This document shows positions 55,965 through 64,000 of a stretch of DNA of 64,000 nt, in pieces. The notes beneath the pieces were generated by a model. That model searched no databases. It was not told the origin of the DNA and saw only the letters and a list, made by a program, of their open reading frames with translations. Every line of letters starts with the position of its first letter. Positions within the stretch are counted from its first letter, which is position 1. The position numbers were made by a program, and so were the translations under genes. This DNA comes from Leifsonia sp. ZF2019. GTDB lineage: Bacteria > Actinomycetota > Actinomycetes > Actinomycetales > Microbacteriaceae. Where the stretch lies: contig NZ_CP065037.1 in NCBI RefSeq assembly GCF_019924635.1, forward strand, positions 3,162,001 through 3,226,000, in the 5' to 3' direction.

Positions 55965-57128
55965 TTACTTCGCAGCCAGCTCGGCGGCCTTGTCGGCGCC
56001 TTCGTCCATGGTGAGTGCGAGGGTCACCAGCGGGTGGTTCGCCTCGGTGAGGATGCGGCGGCCCTCGTCGACGTTGTTGCCGTCGAGGCGGACGACCAGC
56101 GGCTTGTTCGCCTCGGTTCCGAGGATCTCGAGCGCTTTGACGATGCCGTTCGCGACGGCGTCGCAGGCGGTGATGCCGCCGAAGACGTTCACGAACACGC
56201 TCTTGACCTGCGGGTCGCCCAGGATGACGTCCAGGCCGGCCGCCATGACCTCGGCCGACGCCCCGCCGCCGATGTCGAGGAAGTTGGCGGGCTTGACGCC
56301 CTTGTGGTTCTCACCGGCGTAGGCGACGACGTCGAGCGTCGACATGACGAGGCCTGCGCCGTTTCCGATGATGCCGACCTCGCCGTCGAGCTTGACGTAG
56401 TTGAGGTCGGACGCCTTGGCCTTGGCCTCGAGCGGGTCGGCGGCGTCCTTGTCCTCGAGCGCCTCGTGCTCGGGGTGGCGGAACGACGCATTCTCGTCGA
56501 GGGTGACCTTGCCGTCGAGGGCGATGATGTCGCCCTCCTCGGTCAGGACCAGCGGGTTCACCTCGACCAGGGTCGCGTCCTCGCCGGTGTAGACGGCGTA
56601 GAGCTTCACGAACACGTCGGCGACCTTCGCGACGAGCTCGTCCGGGAAGCCGGCGGCCTTCGCGATCTCGGTGGCCTTGGCAATGTCGAGGCCGGCGCCC
56701 GGGTCGACCTCGATGCGCGCGAGCGCCTCCGGCTTCTCGACGGCGAGCTGCTCGATCTCCATGCCGCCCTCGACGCTGGTCAGCGACAGGTAGGAGCGGT
56801 TGGCCCGGTCGAGGAGCACCGAGAAGTAGAACTCGCGGGCGATGCGGGCGCCACCGGCGACCATCACGCGGCGGACCACGTGCCCCTTGATGTCCAGACC
56901 CAGGATGGCCTTGGCGGCCTCCTCGGCCTCGTCCGGCGTCTTCGCGACCTTGACGCCGCCCGCCTTGCCGCGACCGCCGACCTTGACCTGCGCCTTCACC
57001 ACGGTGACGCCGCCGAGCTTCTCGGCGGCCGCTCGCACGTCCTCCGGGGTGTCTGCGACGATGCCCGGCAGGACCGGGACACCGTACTTCTCAAACAGGT
57101 CTCTGGCCTGGTACTCGTATAGATCCAC
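55965..57128 (-). CDS. sucC: Succinyl-CoA ligase beta subunit
   Basis: A 387-residue SucC with an N-terminal ATP-grasp domain ([41 protein letters not shown]) and a C-terminal ligase-CoA domain ([35 protein letters not shown]). [20 protein letters not shown] carries Mg-nucleotide ligands. It starts at ATG 57128 and leads sucCD. A palindromic element shared with icd lies 79 bp upstream. The gene is divergent from the surface protein gene at 57374. Confidence 0.97.
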   Translation of the reverse strand: MDLYEYQARDLFEKYGVPVLPGIVADTPEDVRAAAEKLGGVTVVKAQVKVGGRGKAGGVKVAKTPDEAEEAAKAILGLDIKGHVVRRVMVAGGARIAREFYFSVLLDRANRSYLSLTSVEGGMEIEQLAVEKPEALARIEVDPGAGLDIAKATEIAKAAGFPDELVAKVADVFVKLYAVYTGEDATLVEVNPLVLTEEGDIIALDGKVTLDENASFRHPEHEALEDKDAADPLEAKAKASDLNYVKLDGEVGIIGNGAGLVMSTLDVVAYAGENHKGVKPANFLDIGGGASAEVMAAGLDVILGDPQVKSVFVNVFGGITACDAVANGIVKALEILGTEANKPLVVRLDGNNVDEGRRILTEANHPLVTLALTMDEGADKAAELAAK

Positions 57129-57206
57129 CGTTATCCAATCCGCTGCTGGGCCGGGCTCGCTGTGGCGTTCCCGGTTGTCATCTGCTGGGCGGTCGGCGCG
57201 AGAGAA

Positions 57207-57228
57207 TAGCTCGACGCCGAGATAAATT
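57207..57228 (-). promoter_or_regulatory. Palindromic motif upstream of sucC, shared with icd
   Basis: The core CTCGACGCCGAG (57210-57221) is followed by ATAAATT. It matches 17 of 22 bases of the element at 36619-36640 before icd, in the same orientation relative to the gene. The joint consensus is CTYGACRYCGAGAYAAATT. It is a candidate site for a common TCA-cycle regulator. Confidence 0.55.
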
Positions 57229-57373
57229 CGCCAGTGAGAACCTTAGCGCGTCCGGCTGTGCGTCCCGTAAACGGGAGGCATCGCGTTCTCCCCAGCACGG
57301 GTGCTCGATCGTGTTCTCCACGGATCGCACGGAGGCGTCCTCGCGCCCGTCCCGCCCGGCGAGGGTGGAGGCC

Positions 57374-58882
57374 ATGACTCAACGGATCACACGACTCATG
57401 ACCGCGACGGCGCTGGCGGGGCTCGCCGTCTTCCTCGGCGTCCTGCAGGCCCTCGCACCCTCCTCCGCCGCACAGGCGCTCAGCGGTGCGGGGCACGGGC
57501 CGGGTTACCTCTCCTCAGACGGCTGGTGGCTCGGCACCTACCGGCTCGACGATGGCGCCCAGGGCTTCTGCCTCCACGCCGGTCGCCTGAGCCCGACCGG
57601 TCACCCGCTGGAGTACGCCGACGGTGCGGCGCTGGGCTGGTTCAGCACGGAAGAGTCTGCGCGCTTGGCCTACATCTCCCGCACCTGGGCAGGCACGGAC
57701 GACCGCCTCACCGCCGCCGCCGGGCAGATCGCGACCTGGATGGTCGCCGGCCTCGGCGGGCGCACGCCCGAGGCCTACGCCGCGCGAGCAGGAGCCGACG
57801 CCGGCTCGGTGCTGGCACTGGCCCACGCGATGGTCGAGGAATCCGCGCGTGAGGCGACGACCTCCGTCCGCGCCGAGGCCGTGGTCGAGCTCGCGGAGAC
57901 CGGACCAGGACGGGTTCGGGTCGACGTCACCGCCGAGCGGCTGTCCGGCGCCGAGCTCCTCCCCGCCGCCGCCCATTCCGCTGTCGTGCAGCTCGTCGGC
58001 GCGCGCTTCGCCGACGGCGCCACGACGGCGACCGTCGAGACCGGCCGTGACGTCCCGATCGTCCCCGACGGGCAGGAGGCGAGCGTGTCCGTGACGGCGA
58101 CGGCATCGCTGGACGGCCTGCCGTACGGCACCGGGTTGCGCGTCGCCGTATCGCCGAACGGCGAGGTGCAGTCCCTCCTCATGGCCGTCCCGGCGGCGAC
58201 GTCGGCGAGCGCCGGAGCCAGCACCGCCGGGCCGTCGCCGCTGCCGTTCCAGCCCCGCGTCGAGACCACGACGAGCGCGGCCGTCGCGACGGTCGGGGAC
58301 TCCATCACCGACATCATGAACGTGTCGGTCGACAGCGGCGACGGCCTGCTTCCGGCGTGGGGCGTGCGCGCATCGGACGACGGCTTCATCCCGATCGAGG
58401 TGACGATCGTCAGCAGCCTGCTCGGCCCCTTCTCCGAACCGATCGTCCGCGCGGAGCGCTCCCCCGCGGATGCCCCCGTCGTCTGCACCGTCGAGACCGC
58501 CGTCGACGGCACGGGAACCTACCAGACACCCGCGTGCGTCCTTCCCGCTCCCGGGTACTACGTCTGGGTGGAGAGGATCGATCCGGAGCGCACGGAGCCC
58601 GCACTCGGCGGAGCCCGTGTGCTGCCGTGGAGCTCGCCGTTCGGGGTGGCGAGCGAGATCACGCGGGCGGAGGCGCCGGCCGTGCCGTCCCCCGCCGCAC
58701 CGGCCGCTGCTCCGACCGCGGCGGAGCTCGCCGACACCGGCGCCGCGCCGGGTGTCGTCCTCGGCGGGGGTCTCGCGGGAATCGCTGCGACCGCCGCGGG
58801 TGTGGTCGCGCTCGCGACGGGCGCACGGTCCAGGCGCAGCAGCTCTCGCCACCACGAGCTCGGACGGGTGCGGGGAGCATGA
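57374..58882 (+). CDS. Secreted, probably sortase-anchored protein with a thioester-type (Cys-Gln) domain
   Basis: A 502-residue surface protein. A signal peptide (residues ~1-35) precedes a domain with DGAQGFCLHAG (Cys66) and AAGQIATWMVAG (Gln118), fitting the Cys and QxAxW elements of thioester domains that bond covalently to host or other ligands. Beta-rich regions follow (~170-430). The C terminus has LADTG (452-456), a hydrophobic helix and an Arg-rich tail: a LAXTG signal expected for class E sortase. RBS GGTGGAGG precedes ATG 57374. It is divergent from sucC. The ligand is unknown. Confidence 0.7.
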   Translation: MTQRITRLMTATALAGLAVFLGVLQALAPSSAAQALSGAGHGPGYLSSDGWWLGTYRLDDGAQGFCLHAGRLSPTGHPLEYADGAALGWFSTEESARLAYISRTWAGTDDRLTAAAGQIATWMVAGLGGRTPEAYAARAGADAGSVLALAHAMVEESAREATTSVRAEAVVELAETGPGRVRVDVTAERLSGAELLPAAAHSAVVQLVGARFADGATTATVETGRDVPIVPDGQEASVSVTATASLDGLPYGTGLRVAVSPNGEVQSLLMAVPAATSASAGASTAGPSPLPFQPRVETTTSAAVATVGDSITDIMNVSVDSGDGLLPAWGVRASDDGFIPIEVTIVSSLLGPFSEPIVRAERSPADAPVVCTVETAVDGTGTYQTPACVLPAPGYYVWVERIDPERTEPALGGARVLPWSSPFGVASEITRAEAPAVPSPAAPAAAPTAAELADTGAAPGVVLGGGLAGIAATAAGVVALATGARSRRSSSRHHELGRVRGA

Positions 58883-58927
58883 TCGGCCGTTGCGCTCTCT
58901 CGCAGCCGGGCACGGCAGGATGGCCGC

Positions 58928-59788
58928 GTGAGGAACGACTTCCACCGCGGGCCGACCACGCGACCGCCGGTCGATCTGCGGACGATCGGCGCCGAGGCGC
59001 TGCCGCTGGTGGGCGGCGGCCGGGCGCTTCTGCTGCAGGTGGCGCATCCGGCGGTCGGCCGCGGCGTGCTGGAGCACAGCGACTTCGCGGAGAGGGCGAT
59101 GGACCGCCTTCACGCCACGATGACCTTCATGTACGCGGCCACGTTCGCGACGCCGGAGGAGTTCGCCGTCGTGCGACGCCGGGTGAACAAGGCCCACGCC
59201 CCGGTGCGCGCCGAGGCCGCCGAGGGGGCGCCGGCCTACAACGCCTACGACCCGCAGCTCCAGCTGTGGGTGGCGGCCACGCTTTACGAGACCATGACGC
59301 AGCTCTACGAGCGCGTCTTCGGAAGGCTCGCGGACGACGAGCGGGAGAGGGTCTACCAGGAGTACACCCGGCTCGGCGCCAACCTCCAGGTCCCGCCGTC
59401 CAGTTGGCCACCGACACGCGCCGCCTTCGACGACTACTGGCAGGCGATGATCGAACGCCTCGCTGTGAGCGATGGCACGCGAGAGCTCGCGCGGCAGATC
59501 CTCTACCCGCGGAACGTCCCGTCGTGGATGCGTGTGTTTCTGCCCGACATCCGGCTCGTGACCGCGGGACTGCTGCCGGCCGAGGTGCGAGAGCAGTACC
59601 GGCTGCCGTGGGACGCGGACCGTGCGCACCGGTACGAGCGCTGGATGCACCGGCTGGCACGCTGGTACCCACGCGTCCCCCGCTTCCTCCGTACTGCGCC
59701 ACGCGACGACTATCTGCGGCGGGTCCGCCGCCTGGTGAAGGAGGACCGGGCGGAGCGCGCCCGACGGTCAGGGACGTCCCCGGCCTAG
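58928..59788 (+). CDS. Oxygenase MpaB-like (DUF2236) family protein
   Basis: A 286-residue protein with TIGAEALPLVGGGRALLLQVAHPAVGRGVLEHSDF, a segment typical of the MpaB/DUF2236 family in which His residues bind haem or metal. YNAYDPQLQLWVAATLYETM is a second family block. The reaction and substrate are unknown. GTG 58928 is the likely start, 45 bp after the surface protein gene. Its 3' end overlaps the convergent FUSC gene by 4 bp. Confidence 0.8.
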   Translation: MRNDFHRGPTTRPPVDLRTIGAEALPLVGGGRALLLQVAHPAVGRGVLEHSDFAERAMDRLHATMTFMYAATFATPEEFAVVRRRVNKAHAPVRAEAAEGAPAYNAYDPQLQLWVAATLYETMTQLYERVFGRLADDERERVYQEYTRLGANLQVPPSSWPPTRAAFDDYWQAMIERLAVSDGTRELARQILYPRNVPSWMRVFLPDIRLVTAGLLPAEVREQYRLPWDADRAHRYERWMHRLARWYPRVPRFLRTAPRDDYLRRVRRLVKEDRAERARRSGTSPA

Positions 59789-60816
59789 GCCGCGAGGCCG
59801 CGAGCGCGCTCGACGCCGCGGGCGAGGAGCACGAGCACGATGCCGATCCCGGCGCCGAGCACCGTCTCGAGCACCCGGTCGCCGACCAGAGCCGCGAGCG
59901 GAGCGGGGCTCGCGAGATGCGACACGGCGAGCGCCATCGGTGTGATGAAGACCAGCGCGGAGCCGTAGTGGCGCCCGACGAGGATCTCGGCGAAGAACTG
60001 GCACACGACGATCGCCAGGATCACGACGAGAGCCGGCGGCGACCAGAACAGGAGCGCGGCCGCCACCACGACGCCGGCGACCGTCCCGACGATGCGGTGC
60101 AGCGAGCGCGAGATCGAATGGGCCGCGCGGGCGGGCGGGATCACCGCCACCAGGCTGACGACGGCCCAGTACGCATGCCCGAGACCGAAGGCCAGAGCGA
60201 TCCCCCCGGCGATGAGCACGCCGACGACATTCTGGGCGACGGTCAACCACACGCGCGGGTCCCGGAGCACAGTGGCGTCCGCGCGCGGATGCCGGTTCAG
60301 CTCCTTCAGCAGGGTCCAGCGGCGGCCGCCCGCCAGGCGCCGGACCAGCCATCCGGACATCGTCAGGAGCCACGAGAACACGGCCACGATCACGGCGAGA
60401 CCGATCCGCGGCCAGGCATCGGCCGCAGTGGTCGGGATGTTGGCGCAGACGAGCAGGGCGAAGACGAAGAACAGCGGCTGCGAGGGCAGCAGCTGGAGCG
60501 CGGTGACGAACAGGGTCCCCCCGCCGACGACCAGCACCAACGCCGCCGCAAGAAGGGGCAGAGGCTCGCCGAGGACGGCGATCAGGACCCCGAGTGCGAT
60601 GCTGGCGACGAGCACGACCCCGGCGGCGGACACGCTCCGCAGGCGCAGCCGGTACTGCTCGTTCCGCCCGTACAGGGCGGTGAAGGCGCCGAACGTCGCG
60701 TACGCGGCGAGGTCCAGTCGCCCGACGGCCCACAGGACCAGCAGCGGAACGGCGACGGCCGTCGCGGCACGGAATCCGACTTCGATGCTCGTCGAGGCGA
60801 GCCCGGAAGCCTTCAC
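59785..60816 (-). CDS. FUSC-family (aromatic acid exporter-like) membrane protein
   Basis: A 343-residue protein with about ten membrane helices in two bundles. The second half contains GHAYWAVVSLVAVIPPARAAHSISRSLHRIVGTVAGVVVA, the motif shared by FUSC/AaeB/YccS-type proteins. It lacks the long cytoplasmic domain of the larger family members. GTG 60816 overlaps the pcrA stop (GTGA), so it is translationally coupled to the helicase gene, although the products have no obvious shared function. The substrate is unknown. Confidence 0.82.
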   Translation of the reverse strand: MKASGLASTSIEVGFRAATAVAVPLLVLWAVGRLDLAAYATFGAFTALYGRNEQYRLRLRSVSAAGVVLVASIALGVLIAVLGEPLPLLAAALVLVVGGGTLFVTALQLLPSQPLFFVFALLVCANIPTTAADAWPRIGLAVIVAVFSWLLTMSGWLVRRLAGGRRWTLLKELNRHPRADATVLRDPRVWLTVAQNVVGVLIAGGIALAFGLGHAYWAVVSLVAVIPPARAAHSISRSLHRIVGTVAGVVVAAALLFWSPPALVVILAIVVCQFFAEILVGRHYGSALVFITPMALAVSHLASPAPLAALVGDRVLETVLGAGIGIVLVLLARGVERARGLAA

Positions 60817-63323
60817 AGCTTGTCGATAGGGGCGATCTTGATGAGGAGCTTCTTCGCGCCCACCTTCTCGAACTGGACGTGCGCGACGCGCTTGGCGCCC
60901 TCCCCCGTGACGGCGGTGACGCGGCCCTCACCGAAATCGGTGTGCGAGATGCGATCGCCGGGGGCGAGCTCGAGGTCGCCGTTGTCGCGCACCTTGCCCG
61001 TCACGCGATTCGGCCACTCGGCCTTGGGCCGCTCCGGCGCCGAGAAACCTCCCGACCCGAAGCTCTCGCTCCAGCGGGACCCCGAACCGGAGCCGAGACC
61101 GGGCTTGCGCGCATTGAGAGCCCGCGACTGCGTGCCGCCGCGGCCGTTCGCCGAGCCGGGAGACTGCCGCCACTCCACCAGATCGGCTGGGATCTCTTGC
61201 AGGTAGCGGCTCGGCATGGCGACGGCGGTCTCACCGAACTGCGCGCGGGTCATCGCGAGCGACAGGAACAGACGCTTCTTGGCGCGCGTGATGCCCACGT
61301 AGAAGAGCCGCCGCTCCTCGGCGGGGCCGCCCGGCTCGTTCGCCGACATCCGGTGCGGCAGGAGGTCCTCCTCCACCCCGGTGAGGAACACGGCGTCGTA
61401 TTCGAGACCCTTCGCCGTGTGCAACGTCATCAGCGAGACGGAGCCGCTCGAGTCGTCGATCTCGTCCGCCGCCGCGACGAGCGACACCTCCGTGAGGAAG
61501 TCGACCAGGGTGCCGTCGGGATTGTTGCGCGCGAACTCGCGCGTCACCGCGACGAGCTCCTCCACGTTCTCCGCACGCGCTTCGTCCTGCGGGTCACGGC
61601 TGTTGCGCAGCACCTCGAGCAGGCCGCTGCCGTCGAGCAGGAAGAGGAGCACGTCCGCCACCGGCGAGACACCCGCCGGGTTCGCAGGGTCCGTCTTCGC
61701 CGACGCCTCGTCGAGCAGCGCCGAGAGCTGCAGGATCGCCGCGGTGACCTTGGGGCCGAGACCGAGCGAACCCGCATCGCGCATGGCCTCGCGGAACGTC
61801 ATGCCGTTGTCCTCGGCGTAGCTCGCGAGCTGGGTCTCCGTCGCGGGGCCGATGCCGCGCTTGGGAGTGTTCAGGATGCGGCGCAGCGCGAGCGTGTCCT
61901 GCGGGTTGGCGACGGTGATCAGATACGCCATCGCGTCCTTGATCTCGGCCCGCTCGTAGAACTTCGTGCCGCCCATCACCTTGTACGGGAGGGCGGAGCG
62001 GATGAAGATCTCCTCCAGCGCACGGGTCTGGGCGTTCGTCCGGTAGAACACGGCGATGTCTTTGTACGCCATGCCCGCGCCGTGCAGCTTCTCGATCTCG
62101 TCCGCGACGAACTGCGCCTCGTCGTGCCCGGAGTAGCCCGTGTAGCCGACGATCTTCTCGCCGTCGCCCACCGCGGTCCACAGATTCTTGTCTTTGCGGT
62201 CGAAGTTGTTCGCGATGACGGCGTTGGCCGCGCTCAGGATGTTCTGCGTCGACCGGTAGTTCTGCTCGAGCAGCACGACCTTGGCCCCCGGGAAGTCGCG
62301 CTCGAACTCGACGATGTTGCGGATGTCGGCGCCGCGGAACGCGTAGATCGACTGGTCGGAGTCGCCGACCACCGTCAGCGAGGCGCCGGGGACGACACCG
62401 GCGGCGTCGCGCATGCGCTCGATGTGGTGCCCCTGCGCCTCCAGGTCGTCGGCGATGTCCGGTGCGATCGGCATCGTCAGCTCACGGATCAGCGAGTACT
62501 GCGCGTGGTTCGTGTCCTGGTACTCGTCGACCAGGATGTGCCGGAACCGGCGCTGGTAGAGGGCGGCCACCTTCGGGAACGCACGGAACAGGAACACCGT
62601 CTCGGCGATGAGGTCGTCGAAGTCGAAGGCGTTGGCGGTGCGCAGTGCGCGGGTGTACTGGCGGAAGATCTCGAGGAACATCACCTCCTGCGGGTCGCTC
62701 AGGTTCGCCGACCGCGCGAAGGCCTCGATGTCCGTGAGCTCGTTCTTGAGCTTCGAGATGCGGTTCGCGGCACCGGCGACCGTGAAGCCCAGAGCGTCGG
62801 CCGAGAGTTCCTTGATGATCCGTTTCAGGAGGGCACGCGAGTCACCGGAGTCGTAGATGGTGAAGCTCTGCGTCTTGCCGATGGTCTCGGCCTCGCGGCG
62901 GAGGATGCGCACGCACGCAGAATGGAAGGTGGAGATCCACATCCCCTGCGCCTTGCCGCCGAGCAGTCCCTCGACCCGCTCCCGCATCTCGTTCGCCGCC
63001 TTGTTCGTGAACGTGATGGCGAGGATCTGACTCGGCCACGCCTCCCGCGTCTCGATGAGGCCGGCGATGCGCCGCGTGAGCACACTCGTCTTGCCGGATC
63101 CGGCCCCGGCGAGGATCAGGAGCGCGGGGCCGCGGTACTCGGCGGCGATGCGCTGCTGCGGATTGAGGCCGGCGAACAGACGGTCGTTCGCGGCGGAGGC
63201 GCCACCGCGAGCGCCCGCGTGGTCGTCGCGGCCTCCGCCGGAGCGGTCGTCGCCCTCCCAGCCGTCGAGGATGATCGGCACGGAGGAGGTGGTGCCGGAG
63301 GGGGCGTCGGGGAGGCTCGTCAT
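60813..63323 (-). CDS. pcrA: ATP-dependent DNA helicase PcrA/UvrD
   Basis: An 836-residue superfamily 1A helicase. The Q motif LNPQQRIAAE is followed by Walker A LAGAGSGKT, motif Ia ILAITFTNKAANEMRERV, Walker B VDEYQDTN, motif III VVGDSDQSIYAFRGAD, motif IV EQNYRST and motif VI FYVGITRAKKRLFLS. The C-terminal VTGEGAKRVAHVQFEKVGAKKLL is the RNA-polymerase-interacting Tudor-like tail of PcrA. The N-terminal ~40 residues are a disordered extension. GGAGG precedes ATG 63323. It serves in repair, replication restart and transcription-coupled repair. Confidence 0.96.
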   Translation of the reverse strand: MTSLPDAPSGTTSSVPIILDGWEGDDRSGGGRDDHAGARGGASAANDRLFAGLNPQQRIAAEYRGPALLILAGAGSGKTSVLTRRIAGLIETREAWPSQILAITFTNKAANEMRERVEGLLGGKAQGMWISTFHSACVRILRREAETIGKTQSFTIYDSGDSRALLKRIIKELSADALGFTVAGAANRISKLKNELTDIEAFARSANLSDPQEVMFLEIFRQYTRALRTANAFDFDDLIAETVFLFRAFPKVAALYQRRFRHILVDEYQDTNHAQYSLIRELTMPIAPDIADDLEAQGHHIERMRDAAGVVPGASLTVVGDSDQSIYAFRGADIRNIVEFERDFPGAKVVLLEQNYRSTQNILSAANAVIANNFDRKDKNLWTAVGDGEKIVGYTGYSGHDEAQFVADEIEKLHGAGMAYKDIAVFYRTNAQTRALEEIFIRSALPYKVMGGTKFYERAEIKDAMAYLITVANPQDTLALRRILNTPKRGIGPATETQLASYAEDNGMTFREAMRDAGSLGLGPKVTAAILQLSALLDEASAKTDPANPAGVSPVADVLLFLLDGSGLLEVLRNSRDPQDEARAENVEELVAVTREFARNNPDGTLVDFLTEVSLVAAADEIDDSSGSVSLMTLHTAKGLEYDAVFLTGVEEDLLPHRMSANEPGGPAEERRLFYVGITRAKKRLFLSLAMTRAQFGETAVAMPSRYLQEIPADLVEWRQSPGSANGRGGTQSRALNARKPGLGSGSGSRWSESFGSGGFSAPERPKAEWPNRVTGKVRDNGDLELAPGDRISHTDFGEGRVTAVTGEGAKRVAHVQFEKVGAKKLLIKIAPIDKL

Positions 63324-63375
63324 GTCGCCTCCGATTTTACCCGGCTCCACCGTCATCCGCGGCGGGAGCCCGCGC

Positions 63376-64000
63376 TCACCGGCCGTCGCGCACGGCGACC
63401 GCCAGATCCGGATGGTCGGCGAAGACGCCGTCGACGCCGGAGTGCAGCAGGATCGAGAACAGCCTGCGCCAGTCCCCCCACTCGTCCTCACGACCGGCGG
63501 TTCGGAACTCCGCGGGCAGCATCGCGTTCTCGGGCCGCAGCGTCCAGGTGTAGACCGAGAGGCCCGCCGAGTGCGCGAGATCGACGAGGTCGGACGTGAC
63601 CGCCCCGATGTCGATGCTGCCATCGTCGTCCTCGAAGAGGGAGACGGAGACCGAGCCGGAGGCGAGCACGAGTGCCGTCTCCACGCTGATGCCGTCGACA
63701 CGCGCGGACGGGTCGGCCGCACCGGAGCCGAGCGCATAGAGCCCGCGCAGGGTGAGATCGGTGGCGTAGGCGGCCGCGGCCGAGCCGTGCGCGGCGACCC
63801 GGTCGGCGGGCGCGCCGGCGTCCTCGAGCAGATAGACCCGCTTGCCGGGGAACCCGCGCTCGTGCAGCTGCCGCAGGACCGTCGGCTCGAAGCTCTCGAC
63901 CACGAGACCGCGGTTGTCCGTCCAACCCGCGTCCGCGAGCTCGGCGACGAGGAGCTCGTCCAGTGGCAGACCGGCCGCCGCGAAATGGGTGGCGTGCTTG
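63376..64000 (-). CDS. Glycerophosphodiester phosphodiesterase family protein, 5' end outside the window
   Basis: The C-terminal ~208 residues of a GDPD-type TIM barrel; the N terminus with the catalytic His-Glu lies beyond 64000. Visible features include LVVESFEPTVLRQLHERGFPGKRVYLLED, LVDLAHSAGLSVYTWTLRPENAML and LLHSGVDGVFADHPDLAVAV, the standard late strands of the family. The enzyme would release glycerol-3-phosphate from glycerophosphodiesters. It is 52 bp upstream of pcrA on the same strand. Confidence 0.88.
   Translation of the reverse strand, partial: KHATHFAAAGLPLDELLVAELADAGWTDNRGLVVESFEPTVLRQLHERGFPGKRVYLLEDAGAPADRVAAHGSAAAAYATDLTLRGLYALGSGAADPSARVDGISVETALVLASGSVSVSLFEDDDGSIDIGAVTSDLVDLAHSAGLSVYTWTLRPENAMLPAEFRTAGREDEWGDWRRLFSILLHSGVDGVFADHPDLAVAVRDGR

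Overview
The window is very GC-rich DNA with tightly packed genes, many ATGA/GTGA stop-start overlaps and frequent GTG starts. The gene set fits a high-GC actinobacterium, most likely Microbacteriaceae (Leifsonia or a relative): class Ib ribonucleotide reductase nrdHIEF, a sucCD-DUF6350-purNH block, a monocistronic icd, an ATPase-less sugar ABC transporter and a class-E-type LAXTG sorting motif. The assignment comes from gene content and was not tested by a search. I found no tRNA, rRNA, CRISPR array, insertion sequence or phage gene.

Layout. 1-931: TetR-type regulator (cut by the window edge) divergent from a short-chain dehydrogenase, with two palindromic operators between them. 910-6507: galactose block, a DeoR-type regulator plus a frameshifted aldose epimerase facing galT-galK, then a metallo-beta-lactamase-fold protein and a gamma-carbonic-anhydrase-like protein. 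6579-9379: one-carbon genes glyA, folD and a YbaK-type protein; glyA is preceded by a ZTP (pfl) riboswitch. 9648-14706: GH20 hexosaminidase, PIG-V-like mannosyltransferase, ROK kinase, nagA. 14979-17141: a sigma factor fused to a zinc-finger, membrane and Ig-like extension. 17163-21939: MFS transporter, isochorismatase-like hydrolase, NCS1 permease, purU, a YrdB-like protein. 21936-31181: second nagA, then a long minus-strand operon (ROK repressor, solute-binding lipoprotein, two permeases, GH3 hexosaminidase, ROK kinase, nagB).

31319-36560: nrdHIEF with paired NrdR boxes, then icd. 36707-42010: acetyltransferase, alkyltransferase-like protein, lipoprotein, a three-gene signal transduction operon and a degenerate PLP-barrel protein. 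42104-47450: heterodimeric ABC exporter with a candidate leader peptide, and a membrane-fused dimethylargininase. 47476-57128: amino-acid dehydrogenase, purH-purN, a ThrE-like exporter, two membrane proteins, sucD-sucC. 57374-64000: a thioester-domain surface protein, an MpaB-like protein, a FUSC protein, pcrA and a truncated glycerophosphodiesterase.

How the genes fit together. Two N-acetylglucosamine/chito-oligosaccharide loci supply uptake (binding protein and two permeases, with the ATPase presumably elsewhere), cytoplasmic hydrolysis (GH20, GH3), phosphorylation (ROK kinases), deacetylation (two nagA) and deamination (nagB). glyA, folD, purU, purN and purH form a dispersed folate/purine set. 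icd and sucCD share an upstream palindromic motif that suggests common control of TCA-cycle genes. The most unusual items are the sigma/zinc-finger/Ig fusion, the 27-residue leader peptide before the exporter pair, the PLP-fold protein lacking its catalytic lysine, and the thioester-domain adhesin-like protein.
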